Source: Cellulophaga sp. F20128
GTDB lineage: Bacteria; Bacteroidota; Bacteroidia; Flavobacteriales; Flavobacteriaceae
Direction: 5' to 3'
DNA length: 64,000 nucleotides
NCBI RefSeq assembly: GCF_023015805.1
Contig: NZ_JALKBA010000001.1
Location: forward strand, 1 to 64,000
The notes beneath the pieces are model-generated. The model searched no databases. It saw only the letters and a list, made by a program, of their open reading frames with translations, and was not told the DNA's origin. The position numbers and the translations under genes were made by a program. Below are positions 8,195-16,538 of this stretch, one piece after another. The stretch's first letter is position 1. Each line of letters starts with the position of its first letter.

Positions 8195-9325
8195 TTATTT
8201 TTCTGTTTCTTCCGCTTCATCACCCTTCTTAATTGGCTCAGTTTTGTTCCAGATTTTAACCTCATCATTCTCTGTAAGTCCAGAAACCACCTCCACATTA
8301 ACACCGTCAGAAATTCCAATTTCAATATCCTTGCGCTCAAACTGTTGCTCCCCAATAGAAACTTCAACATAAGGCTTGTTTGTTTTTCTATCAAATTGCA
8401 ATAAGGCTTCTGGTATAACCATTATATCTTTTTTACTCTCCAACACTAAAGAAGCATTAGCGCTATAACCAGCTCTAACCATAAAATTATCATCAATAAC
8501 AACTTCACCCTCAATTTTAAACTGAACAGCTCCAGTTTCCTCTACTCCTTTAGGAGCTATAAACCGAAGGGTAGCATCAAACTCTTTGTTATCAATAGCA
8601 CCCAAGCTTACTTTTAGCGGCATACCTACTTTCAATTTTCCAACCTCTGCTTCATCTACCTTACCCTCAAAAATCATCTTTTTTAAATCTGCAATAGATG
8701 CTATAGTTGTACCATCATTAAAGTTATTACTCTCAATCACCTGATCCCCAACCTCTACAGGAATTTCAAGTATTGTACCGCTTACAGTAGCTCTAATATT
8801 AGTATTGGCACTAGAAGAGCCACCAGCAGAACCTTTTTTGATAATTTGATAATCGGATTGTGCATTAGATAGGTTTTGTAACGCCTGATCATACTGGAGT
8901 TTAACGGTATTAAAATCTTGACTAGAAATAACATCCTTATCAAATAGCGATTTATTTCTTTCAAATTCGATTTTAATATTACTCAAGCTTAACTGGGCAT
9001 TCTTAACCCTACCACTAGCCTGATTTAAAGATTGCTCGTTAGGAACAACTTTTATCAGAGCAATTAGGTCACCAGATTTTACTTCAACACCTTCTTCTAG
9101 GTATATTTTATCGATGATACCAGATATCTGAGGCTTAATTTCTACTTCCTCCTCTGGCACTACTTTACCAGTTGCTACCGATTTCTTCTCGATAGTTGCT
9201 ATAAACGGTTTTTTAGTTTCAAACTCAATAGAAGACTTGCTATTGGTCTTAATAAAGAAGGTAATAGCCCATAATGCAGCTAAGACCGCCACTCCTATTA
9301 ATATATATTTTACTACTTTGTTCAT
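8195..9325 (-). CDS. Periplasmic adaptor (MacA/HlyD-type membrane fusion protein)
   Basis: The 376-residue protein has an N-terminal membrane anchor (residues 5-25) and no lipobox. It then shows a split biotinyl-lipoyl domain (ATGKVVPEEEVEIKPQISG and DGTTIASIADL-like halves), a helical hairpin of about residues 85-160 and C-terminal beta-barrel domains (VIPEALLQF). Such adaptors connect an inner-membrane transporter with TolC. The preceding genes are FtsX-type permeases and an ATPase, so it most likely serves an ABC exporter of MacAB type rather than an RND pump. The C-terminus is rich in Glu/Lys. Confidence 0.9.
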   Translation of the reverse strand: MNKVVKYILIGVAVLAALWAITFFIKTNSKSSIEFETKKPFIATIEKKSVATGKVVPEEEVEIKPQISGIIDKIYLEEGVEVKSGDLIALIKVVPNEQSLNQASGRVKNAQLSLSNIKIEFERNKSLFDKDVISSQDFNTVKLQYDQALQNLSNAQSDYQIIKKGSAGGSSSANTNIRATVSGTILEIPVEVGDQVIESNNFNDGTTIASIADLKKMIFEGKVDEAEVGKLKVGMPLKVSLGAIDNKEFDATLRFIAPKGVEETGAVQFKIEGEVVIDDNFMVRAGYSANASLVLESKKDIMVIPEALLQFDRKTNKPYVEVSIGEQQFERKDIEIGISDGVNVEVVSGLTENDEVKIWNKTEPIKKGDEAEETEK

Positions 9326-9358
9326 TGTGTTTTATTTAGTTATTTATAGTTGTTTGTT

Positions 9359-10621
9359 TTACTCTTCTCTTAATGCATCAATAGGCTTTATGCTTACAGC
9401 TCTTTGTGCTGGAATTAAACCAATTAAAGTTCCTAAAATCACCATTATTGCAAGTGCTCCCAAAACATAAGGTATGGGCAAGGTTGGGTTGGTATATGGG
9501 AAATCGGTTCCTTGAGTTAGGTAGTCAATAAGCCTTAGCACCATAGCTCCTAAAATAATTCCAAGGATACCAGCCACGATGGTTAGAAAAACCGATTCTA
9601 GTATTATTTGATTTCGAACTTCACTAGGTGTTGCACCCAACGCCCTTCTTACGCCCAATTCTTTTGTTCTTTCTTTTACAGAGATTAATAAGATATTCCC
9701 AATACTTATAACCCCAGCCAAAATAGTAGCAATACCAACAATAAGAGACAAAAAGGTAAGTCCCTTTGCAAAACCAGTAATTCTTTTAAAGATCTCACCT
9801 AAATTAAAAGCTCCAAAAGCCCTTTCGTCATCTGGATTTACCCTATGGATACTTTTCAAGACATTCTTGACATCTTTTTCCGCTTGTATTACGTCTGCAT
9901 CATCATAGGCCGCAATGGTAAGCCAATCTACATTATCTCCAGTGTTGTATAATTTTTTATAAGTAGTATAAGGAATATACATGTCTGTCTCACTTTCAAA
10001 GCCTCCCCCTGGGATAAACTTATGTACGCCTACAATTTGAAAATAAATATTATCTACTTTTATAAATTCTCCAATAGGATTTTCACCTATTTCAAATATC
10101 TCTTTCTGTGTTCGTTCTCCAATAACAACCACCTTTCTAGCCTGATCTATATCCGCATCATTAATAAAGCGGCCGCCATCAAATATTTTTTTTGTAGCTA
10201 TTTTGGTATAAATTGGATAATCGCCATACACAGGTGAGGTTCCTGTTTTCTGACCTCTAACCACGGTTGCAGGTGCTCCGCCAAACACTCCTTTCGCATT
10301 TCTAGGGGCTATATACTGAATCTCAGGGATTCTATTTTTTAGCGTATTTACATCCTTAAGCTTAAGCTGCAGTGGTCTACCTGTTTTAAACCCCTCGTAA
10401 GGCATGCTCGTACTTTGGGCCCACACAAACATACTGTTCATTGCAGTACTCTCAAAGGCACGTTCAAAACCATTATCTAAACCTTTTGCTGCTCCTGCTA
10501 AGGCAATATAAATAAAGATCCCCCATAACACCCCAATGACGGTTATTATAGTTCTGGTCTTATTCTTCCCAATAGAACCAAATATTTCTTGCCAAGTATT
10601 GCTGTCAAATATAAATCTCAT
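9359..10621 (-). CDS. MacB/FtsX-type ABC transporter permease (second of two)
   Basis: The 420-residue protein has TM1 at about residues 23-45, a large periplasmic MacB-type domain (about 46-275) and three C-terminal helices with the FtsX pattern, including VKERTKELGVRRALGATPSEV between TM2 and TM3 and a C-terminal PAQRAVSIKPIDALREE. It lacks an ATPase domain, which is encoded separately two genes upstream. It is a diverged paralogue of the permease directly upstream, one base away, so the pair probably forms a heterodimeric mechanotransmission exporter. Confidence 0.9.
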   Translation of the reverse strand: MRFIFDSNTWQEIFGSIGKNKTRTIITVIGVLWGIFIYIALAGAAKGLDNGFERAFESTAMNSMFVWAQSTSMPYEGFKTGRPLQLKLKDVNTLKNRIPEIQYIAPRNAKGVFGGAPATVVRGQKTGTSPVYGDYPIYTKIATKKIFDGGRFINDADIDQARKVVVIGERTQKEIFEIGENPIGEFIKVDNIYFQIVGVHKFIPGGGFESETDMYIPYTTYKKLYNTGDNVDWLTIAAYDDADVIQAEKDVKNVLKSIHRVNPDDERAFGAFNLGEIFKRITGFAKGLTFLSLIVGIATILAGVISIGNILLISVKERTKELGVRRALGATPSEVRNQIILESVFLTIVAGILGIILGAMVLRLIDYLTQGTDFPYTNPTLPIPYVLGALAIMVILGTLIGLIPAQRAVSIKPIDALREE

Positions 10622-10622
10622 A

Positions 10623-11852
10623 TTATTCGTCTCTTAAAGCTACAATTGGTTTTATTCTAGCTGCTTTTCTAGCAGGAACATACCCTGCTATTGCTCCACA
10701 AATGATAAGAAGTATGGTTGCAAAAATTGCAATTCCCATATCTATATATGGATCTGTTATAAAATAAGCTTCTAACTTTTCACCCATAGAGCTCAATAGT
10801 ACAACACCCATCATCATTCCAAAAAAACCAGAGATTGTTGTTATAAAAATAGACTCTAAAAGAATGGTACCAATAACCGCTTTAGGGGTTGCTCCTAATG
10901 CTTTTCTTATCCCTAATTCTTTGGTGCGTTCTTTAACCACAAAAACCATAATATTACTAATCCCAATAATTCCGGCGATGATAGTTCCCAAGGCCACAAA
11001 GGAAACAATTAATTGCAGCACTTTTGCCAATTGCTGGTTCTGCTTTAAATTATCTGCGACATTATTTATAAAGATTCCATTTTGATCATTGGGGTTTATA
11101 AACTTCTTACTCTTCAAAAATTTCTCAATACTTTTTTCTAAGGTCATTGCCCCGGAATATCCTATTTGAGGCTTAAAACCAAGTATGATTTGGTTTATTT
11201 TATCTGTGTTTTTATCTATGAGTTGCTTCGTTGAATAGGGAATATATATCATCCGCTCCTCATTGTCTCCGCCATCATCCTGAAAAACACCTATTACTTT
11301 ATAAGAACTACCTGTGATATCTATGAATTCTCCAATAGCATTTTCTCTGCCAAATAAATCTTCCTCTACCAGCCTTCCAATTACTGCATATTTTGTTTTA
11401 TTTTCAATATCTAAATCATTTATAAAGCGCCCCTTCATCATAATGGTTTTCTCATTATATTGATGAGAAGGCCCTACTGCCCTTGTTCTATAACCATTAG
11501 ATTCGTTCTTATATTTGACCATCCCATTTCCATTTATCCGAGGTGTAACATAGTCAATGAACATGGCAAAATTTTCTTCAATATCCTTTAAATCGCTATT
11601 GTCAAATTCAATTCTACGATTGGCTTTGTAACCAGCATAGGGCACCGAAGTATTTCCAGGGTATATAAAAAGAACATTGGTAGCGTCGTCTCCAAAAAAT
11701 TTATTAAATGTATTTGTTAATCCATTTCCAAATCCATACAACACCACAAAGATAAAAATACCTATAGCTACAGTAAAACCAGATAAAAATGTTCTGAGTT
11801 TATTTTTTTGAATAGTTTCGAAAATTTCTTTCCAGGCATCTCTACTGAACAT
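10623..11852 (-). CDS. MacB/FtsX-type ABC transporter permease (first of two)
   Basis: The 409-residue protein has the same plan as its downstream paralogue: TM1 near residues 20-42, a periplasmic domain, then three helices with VKERTKELGIRKALGATP and a terminal PARKAARIKPIVALRDE. The start overlaps the end of the ATPase gene by 11 bases, indicating translational coupling. The two permeases differ throughout the periplasmic part, which suggests different contacts with adaptor or substrate. Confidence 0.9.
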   Translation of the reverse strand: MFSRDAWKEIFETIQKNKLRTFLSGFTVAIGIFIFVVLYGFGNGLTNTFNKFFGDDATNVLFIYPGNTSVPYAGYKANRRIEFDNSDLKDIEENFAMFIDYVTPRINGNGMVKYKNESNGYRTRAVGPSHQYNEKTIMMKGRFINDLDIENKTKYAVIGRLVEEDLFGRENAIGEFIDITGSSYKVIGVFQDDGGDNEERMIYIPYSTKQLIDKNTDKINQIILGFKPQIGYSGAMTLEKSIEKFLKSKKFINPNDQNGIFINNVADNLKQNQQLAKVLQLIVSFVALGTIIAGIIGISNIMVFVVKERTKELGIRKALGATPKAVIGTILLESIFITTISGFFGMMMGVVLLSSMGEKLEAYFITDPYIDMGIAIFATILLIICGAIAGYVPARKAARIKPIVALRDE

Positions 11853-12546
11853 ACTCTGAGGCTCTTACTTGATCAACTTTTTTATCCTCGACAATTACAC
11901 CATCTTTTAAGTGAACAATACGCTTGCACATGGCAGCGATGTCCGGCTCATGAGTAACCACTAATATGGTATTTCCTGCATCGTTAATTTTCTGAATAAG
12001 ATCCATTACTTCATAGGATGTTTTACTGTCTAATGCACCTGTTGGCTCATCTGCCATAAGTACTTTTGGTTCGGCTGCTAGCGCTCTTGCTATGGCAACA
12101 CGTTGTTTTTGACCCCCAGACAATTCACTAGGCAAATGACCTGCCCATTCTTTTAAACCAACCTGCTCCAAGTACTTTAAGGCTTTTTCTTGACGTTCTT
12201 TTCTACCCACTCCTTGGTAATACAAAGGAAGGGCTACATTTTCCATAGCGTTCTTGTAATTGATAAGGTTGAACGATTGAAAGACAAAACCTAAAAATTT
12301 ATTTCTGTATTGTGCCGCCTTGGTTTCGTTAAGATTGATAATGGGAACCCCATCTAAGGTATACGAACCTTCATCCAAAACATCTAACATCCCTAAAATA
12401 TTTAGAAGGGTAGATTTTCCTGAACCTGATGATCCCATAATGGCTACTAATTCTCCCGCTTCTACATTAAAATTTATCCCCTTTAAAACATGTAGTGTAT
12501 TACTACCCATTTTATAGGATTTATGAAGATTTTTAATTTCTATCAT
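11842..12546 (-). CDS. ABC transporter ATP-binding protein (MacB/LolD-like)
   Basis: The 234-residue ATPase has all nucleotide-binding motifs: Walker A GSSGSGKST (about residue 38), Q-loop VFQSFNL, signature LSGGQKQR, Walker B VLMADEP and the switch His in VVTHE. The sequence resembles the LolD/MacB/FtsE class that pairs with FtsX-type permeases. It is the first gene of a five-gene exporter operon. The 147 bases upstream hold no exact TAnnTTTG promoter that I can point to. Confidence 0.94.
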   Translation of the reverse strand: MIEIKNLHKSYKMGSNTLHVLKGINFNVEAGELVAIMGSSGSGKSTLLNILGMLDVLDEGSYTLDGVPIINLNETKAAQYRNKFLGFVFQSFNLINYKNAMENVALPLYYQGVGRKERQEKALKYLEQVGLKEWAGHLPSELSGGQKQRVAIARALAAEPKVLMADEPTGALDSKTSYEVMDLIQKINDAGNTILVVTHEPDIAAMCKRIVHLKDGVIVEDKKVDQVRASEYVQ

Positions 12547-12693
12547 TGTTTATTATTTTAGGATTGATGAAATACTGGCACCCATTATTTGAATTGACAC
12601 AAGGAAAAACTCAAACTGATTTAGCCCCAATACATTGGTAAGACTACCAAACTATGAAGTTGTTACAGAAAAAATGTAAAAAAAATGTTAAAA

Positions 12694-12906
12694 TTAGGAT
12701 TTCATCTTTTTATAGACAAAATAAAAGATAGTTGCGACTAGCACATAAGGTACTGCCATTAAATATACAATACCATTGTTAACCCCTTCAGCTGCCGCTC
12801 TGTTTTCTTCGCTATCGAGTACTGCCCTACACATGGCACATTGCGCCTCAGACAGTTGCGGAAGAAGCAATAATCCTACAAAAAACAAGAAAGCTATTTT
12901 TTTCAT
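12694..12906 (-). CDS. Small CxxC membrane protein of the oxidase assembly cluster
   Basis: This 70-residue protein has a signal peptide or first helix (residues 3-18, ending LSEAQ), a short Cys pair in AQCAMCRAVLDSEEN (Cys23, Cys26), and a C-terminal transmembrane helix (about 46-64) ending KKMKS. It begins 11 bases after the DUF420 stop codon. The frame stays open 74 codons further upstream, but that part overlaps the DUF420 gene in another frame and is composition-poor, so the ATG at 12906 is chosen. I do not recognise a named family. Position at the end of an oxidase assembly operon suggests a role in copper or heme handling; this is inference. Confidence 0.75.
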   Translation of the reverse strand: MKKIAFLFFVGLLLLPQLSEAQCAMCRAVLDSEENRAAAEGVNNGIVYLMAVPYVLVATIFYFVYKKMKS

Positions 12907-12917
12907 TTTAAAGTTAT

Positions 12918-13457
12918 TTACACATAATAAGGGGAAATCATACAATAGATCACAACTCCTGTAACTGCTACATACAGCCAAATTGGAAAGGTTATTTTTG
13001 CAAGTTTCCGATGCGCCTCGTATTGTTTTAAATACGCCTTTGCATAGGTCCTCATTACAAGTGGTATTATTACAATGGATAAGATAATATGCGAAATAAG
13101 AATTGTGAGATAAATATACTTTACCCAACCTTCTCCACCAAAAGAAGTTGACTCAGAGGTCATGTGATAAGCAATGTACATCATTAAAAAGGCCAAGGAT
13201 AGCAGCACACAAAATGTCATTAAATTTTGATGCAACTTTTCTTTTCCATTTTTAATAGCCAAAACGGCAGCAATTAACAGCATAGCAGTTAAACCGTTTG
13301 TTGTGGCATAGATTGGGGGTAAAAAGGTCAACGGCTCAACATTTGGTATTTTAACTCCAAAAAGAAGGGCTACTACAACAGGTACTATAATTGAAACTAC
13401 CGTAATAATTTTATTAAAATTCTTTTCCTTTTGGCTTACACCCACTTCCTTACTCAT
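12918..13457 (-). CDS. DUF420 membrane protein (cytochrome oxidase assembly)
   Basis: The 179-residue protein has five hydrophobic helices (about residues 15-35, 48-66, 78-98, 112-133, 150-172) with conserved-looking histidines between them (KLHQN, YIAYH, LISHI, EAHRK). DUF420 proteins, related to CtaM, occur in Gram-positive and Bacteroidota oxidase gene clusters and are needed for maturation of heme-copper oxidases. The start overlaps the SCO1-like gene by 8 bases. Confidence 0.88.
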   Translation of the reverse strand: MSKEVGVSQKEKNFNKIITVVSIIVPVVVALLFGVKIPNVEPLTFLPPIYATTNGLTAMLLIAAVLAIKNGKEKLHQNLMTFCVLLSLAFLMMYIAYHMTSESTSFGGEGWVKYIYLTILISHIILSIVIIPLVMRTYAKAYLKQYEAHRKLAKITFPIWLYVAVTGVVIYCMISPYYV

Positions 13458-14178
13458 TCAACAATTTTTTAATATCTTCTTTCAGTATTGTTATTTGCTC
13501 TGTTTCCCCTTCCTCATTTGCCCCTTCCTGAGCAGAAATAGCGCCTCGGTAATAAATAATAGGGTTTCCAAACTGGTCTACTCTAGAACGAATAAAACCT
13601 CTTTTATCTACCAATGCAAACATCCCAGAGTGTTCAAAACCACCTTCGACATTCGGATTTTCTGCCGCAAAAATATTAAAACCAGTATTAGCAAGTTCGT
13701 AGATCTTATCTCTGTCGCCAGTCATCAAATGCCAATCTAAATTGGTAATCGCATATTTTTCGGTATATTCTTTTAATACCGTAGGCGTATCATTAGCAGG
13801 ATCTATAGAAAAAGAAGCCACTCCAAAATTTTCAAATTCGTCGAATTCACCTTGAATTTGCACCAAATTTTTTGTCATAATAGGACAAATAGAAGGACAG
13901 GAAGTAAAGAAAAATTCAACGATATATACCTTCCCTAGGTAATCTCTATTGGTTATAACCAAACTATCTTGATTTAAGAAGGTAAAATCTGGCACCCTTC
14001 TTTTACTACCATTAATTTCTACAAACGCAAGATCACCCCTGTTATCCTTAATGTTCATCCGGTCGTTCTCAACAACAGTACCTTCTTTAACTCTTTCTAT
14101 TATTTTTGGAATAAAAATAATTCCAAAAACTAGTATAACAAAAGAAACCCAAACATATGTATAATTCCCTTTTTTCAT
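13450..14178 (-). CDS. SCO1/SenC-type copper chaperone
   Basis: The 242-residue protein has one N-terminal membrane anchor (about residues 7-25) and a thioredoxin-like domain outside the membrane. The copper motif is CPSIC (within TSCPSICPIM) and the third ligand is the His of GFEHSG. SCO proteins deliver copper to the CuA site of oxidase subunit II, encoded in this window at 42452-43510. Both neighbours are oxidase assembly genes. Confidence 0.93.
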   Translation of the reverse strand: MKKGNYTYVWVSFVILVFGIIFIPKIIERVKEGTVVENDRMNIKDNRGDLAFVEINGSKRRVPDFTFLNQDSLVITNRDYLGKVYIVEFFFTSCPSICPIMTKNLVQIQGEFDEFENFGVASFSIDPANDTPTVLKEYTEKYAITNLDWHLMTGDRDKIYELANTGFNIFAAENPNVEGGFEHSGMFALVDKRGFIRSRVDQFGNPIIYYRGAISAQEGANEEGETEQITILKEDIKKLLNE

Positions 14179-14198
14179 CAGTAGTTCTTTAATTCTTG

Positions 14199-14825
14199 TT
14201 AACGGTCTGCATTATTCTTTTTTAGTGCCATCCGGTACTCTGCCAAGATGATCTTAACATCATCCTCCATTTTATTGTTTAGATCGGCTACAGATGAGGT
14301 GTTAAATCCATATTTTGTACCCACATCCTCATCTTTAGTACGACCACGTAAATTACGATCTTTATCAATGACAAAGACATAAGGCGTACTTAAATCTGAT
14401 GCTAGGTTAAGGTCTGTTTTTAGTTGAGTGAAAAATGTTTTTATTTGTGGCTCTGTTGCAAAAACAAATTTCCATTTTTTGATATCCGCTAAATTAGCTA
14501 GTTCATTTTTTAGAGCCTCAACCGCTGCCTCTTCCCCCAGAGGAACAATAATTACAAACTGAAAATCTTTAAATTCGTGAAAGGGCTTGTAGATTTTTTG
14601 ATTTAAATTAAAAGCATTACCCTTCTTAAGTTCAACCTGATGTCCTAAAAACCCGAGTATTGTAATATTATCTTCTAAGCGTATATCTGTAGTTATGGCG
14701 GTTAATTCACTCACGGATTTCGTCAGCGTTGGTAACCTTCCAAAATTATGTACACCAGAGGCAAAAAACAAATAGGCAACTATTGGTAGAATAAATAAAA
14801 CTACCATTACGAATACTTTTTTCAT
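14199..14825 (-). CDS. SCO-like thioredoxin-fold membrane protein without cysteines
   Basis: The 208-residue protein has one N-terminal transmembrane anchor (residues 4-22) followed by an alpha/beta domain resembling its downstream neighbour SCO1: an ITILGFLG-type first strand, a KFVFATEP middle strand and TPYVFVIDKDRNLRGR like the late strands of SCO proteins. The protein contains no cysteine, so it cannot bind copper or do thiol exchange the SCO way. It may be a structural partner of SCO1. The assignment is from pattern and context, not from a firm family match. It has its own promoter and starts the assembly sub-operon. Confidence 0.7.
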   Translation of the reverse strand: MKKVFVMVVLFILPIVAYLFFASGVHNFGRLPTLTKSVSELTAITTDIRLEDNITILGFLGHQVELKKGNAFNLNQKIYKPFHEFKDFQFVIIVPLGEEAAVEALKNELANLADIKKWKFVFATEPQIKTFFTQLKTDLNLASDLSTPYVFVIDKDRNLRGRTKDEDVGTKYGFNTSSVADLNNKMEDDVKIILAEYRMALKKNNADR

Positions 14826-14832
14826 ATTGTTA

Positions 14833-14840
14833 CAAAAATA
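14833..14840 (-). promoter_or_regulatory. Promoter -7 element before the Cys-free SCO-like gene
   Basis: TATTTTTG matches TAnnTTTG and ends 7 bases before the ATG at 14825, implying a leaderless transcript. It directly follows the T run of the terminator at 14841-14866. Confidence 0.6.
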
Positions 14841-14866
14841 AAAAAGACGGTTTAAAAACCGTCTTT
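14841..14866 (-). terminator. Terminator after oxidase subunit IV
   Basis: AAAGACGGTTT (14856-14866 read on the minus strand) pairs with its complement at 14843-14853 and runs into six T. It ends the ctaB/subunit III/subunit IV transcript before the assembly genes. Confidence 0.82.
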
Positions 14867-14889
14867 AAATATTGTTAAATCATTTCATT

Positions 14890-15330
14890 TTAAAAATTCC
14901 ATTTTACAAACTCAGAACCTAAAATATCGTAAATATAACCTGCTTCTGCCAATAGAATAAATACCAAATAGGCAATAAGAAAGACTGGCGTCCAAACGAT
15001 TGCTCTACGCAAGCCTTTTGTTTCATCACGCAAGTGCATAAAATCCCAAGCAATATAATACGCCTTTACAAGCGTTAATACTATAAAGATTAAATTTAAA
15101 GGTTTCATATATATAAATGGAGACAAGATAACATTCATAGAAGAACCAAAAAACCCAGGCTCAAAAGGAGCGATAAACGGGCTCATAAACATTGCTGGTT
15201 TATAAATACCTAACACTACTTCAACTGCTGTAACTATCGTTAAGAAAAGTAAAACTCCCCAAATTTTTTGAATGTTATTTTTAAACTTCCAACGTCCTCT
15301 AAAAATTTCTAATTTATGTTCGTGTGCCAT
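14890..15330 (-). CDS. Cytochrome c oxidase subunit IV family protein
   Basis: The 146-residue protein has three predicted helices (about residues 24-42, 75-92, 111-133) and the pattern seen in Bacteroidota subunit IV/CtaF proteins, with YIAWDFMHLRDE after the second helix. It lies 50 bases after subunit III in the oxidase operon and is followed by a terminator. It is probably a small structural subunit of the aa3-type oxidase in the inner membrane. Confidence 0.88.
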   Translation of the reverse strand: MAHEHKLEIFRGRWKFKNNIQKIWGVLLFLTIVTAVEVVLGIYKPAMFMSPFIAPFEPGFFGSSMNVILSPFIYMKPLNLIFIVLTLVKAYYIAWDFMHLRDETKGLRRAIVWTPVFLIAYLVFILLAEAGYIYDILGSEFVKWNF

Positions 15331-15380
15331 TTTATACTTTTTATTTTTACGCTTAACCCAATACTAATTTTCAACTTCAA

Positions 15381-16373
15381 TTAAACCAAATAGAAGAAAG
15401 TAAATACAAATACCCATACTAAATCTACAAAGTGCCAGTATAGCCCTACTTTTTCTACCATTTCATAATGCCCTCTTCGTTCATAGGTACCCAAGATAAC
15501 ATTAAAGAAAATAATGATATTTATCAATACCCCCGTAAGTACGTGAAAACCGTGAAAGCCTGTAATAAAGAAAAAGAAATCTGCAAACAACCTATTTCCA
15601 TATTCATTGTGTATTAAGTTAGCACCTTCTACCACATACTTAGAGCCTGCTAACCGCTCTAAAGATTCTGATCTATTTAGCAGTGTCTTATGTCCTTTTC
15701 GCTCTCCTTCTTGAACAATATCCTCTGTACGAACTAGGATGTTTGGATTCGCTTTAAAACCAGTTACAACTTCGTTTACAGAAAATGAAGGCAAGGTAGT
15801 TTCACCAAAAAACCACACTCCTTTACTATTGGTATGATCTATTCGCTCTTCGTCCAATGGGGTTGCAAAATCTTTCAAGGCAGCTCTTTCTCCGGTATCA
15901 GCTTTTACAAATTGTAAAATTCTTCCCCCTTTGGTTTCAATAGCACCATAATCTCCTTGGATAAAGGTTGCCCATTCCCAAGCTTGTGAACCTACGAATA
16001 TTGCCCCACCAATAACGGTAAAGAACATGTACCAGATAACACTATTCTTTTTCATTTTATGGCCAGCATCCACTGCTAAAACCATTGTTACTGATGACAT
16101 AATTAATACAAATGTCATAAAAGCAACATAAATCATGGGGTAATTCCCGTGAAATAACGGAATGTGGGTAAAAACCTCATCTGCAATAGGCCAGCTATCA
16201 GCAAATTTAAATCTAGCAAAAGAGTAAGATGCTATAAACCCAGAAAAGGTCAATGCATCTGAAACGATGAAAAACCACATCATCATTTTACCATAGCTTG
16301 CACCTAATGGCTTCTTATCACTTCCTCCGCCCCAAACATTCTCTTCTGTACCTGTTTTAACCGTAGTATCCAT
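15381..16373 (-). CDS. Cytochrome c oxidase subunit III, long form with extra domain
   Basis: The 330-residue protein begins at the ATG at 16373; a TTG two codons upstream is disregarded. It has the subunit III helices (MMMWFFIVSDALTFSGF, NYPMIYVAFMTF, a helix through SQAWEWATF, then FFFFITGFHGFHVLTG) and the final YWHFVDLVWVFVF signature. About 115 mostly polar residues (roughly 145-260) are inserted between the third and fourth helices, making it much longer than its neighbour. It carries its own promoter in the 165-base gap after the short subunit III. Assignment is firm; the role of the insert is unknown. Confidence 0.93.
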   Translation of the reverse strand: MDTTVKTGTEENVWGGGSDKKPLGASYGKMMMWFFIVSDALTFSGFIASYSFARFKFADSWPIADEVFTHIPLFHGNYPMIYVAFMTFVLIMSSVTMVLAVDAGHKMKKNSVIWYMFFTVIGGAIFVGSQAWEWATFIQGDYGAIETKGGRILQFVKADTGERAALKDFATPLDEERIDHTNSKGVWFFGETTLPSFSVNEVVTGFKANPNILVRTEDIVQEGERKGHKTLLNRSESLERLAGSKYVVEGANLIHNEYGNRLFADFFFFITGFHGFHVLTGVLINIIIFFNVILGTYERRGHYEMVEKVGLYWHFVDLVWVFVFTFFYLV

Positions 16374-16470
16374 ATACAATTTAAAATTTATAAAGTAAAG
16401 AACGCTTTACTACGCTCCATTATTTTTAAAGCAAATCAAATTTCAGTATCTGAAATTCAATTTTATTTCG

Positions 16471-16498
16471 CAAAAATACATTTTTTTCGTCTATTCAA
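16471..16498 (-). promoter_or_regulatory. Promoter upstream of the long subunit III gene
   Basis: TTG (16496-16498), 17 bases, then TATTTTTG (16471-16478) on the minus strand gives a full consensus match. It leaves a leader of roughly 90 bases before the ATG at 16373. Confidence 0.65.
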
Positions 16499-16538
16499 AA
16501 ATCAAATTTTCACTGAAAATTAACTTTATTTCTATTTA

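Noticed and set aside
12907-13128. N-terminal extension of the small CxxC protein
   Set aside because: It overlaps DUF420 in another frame; a clear signal-peptide start is at 12906.
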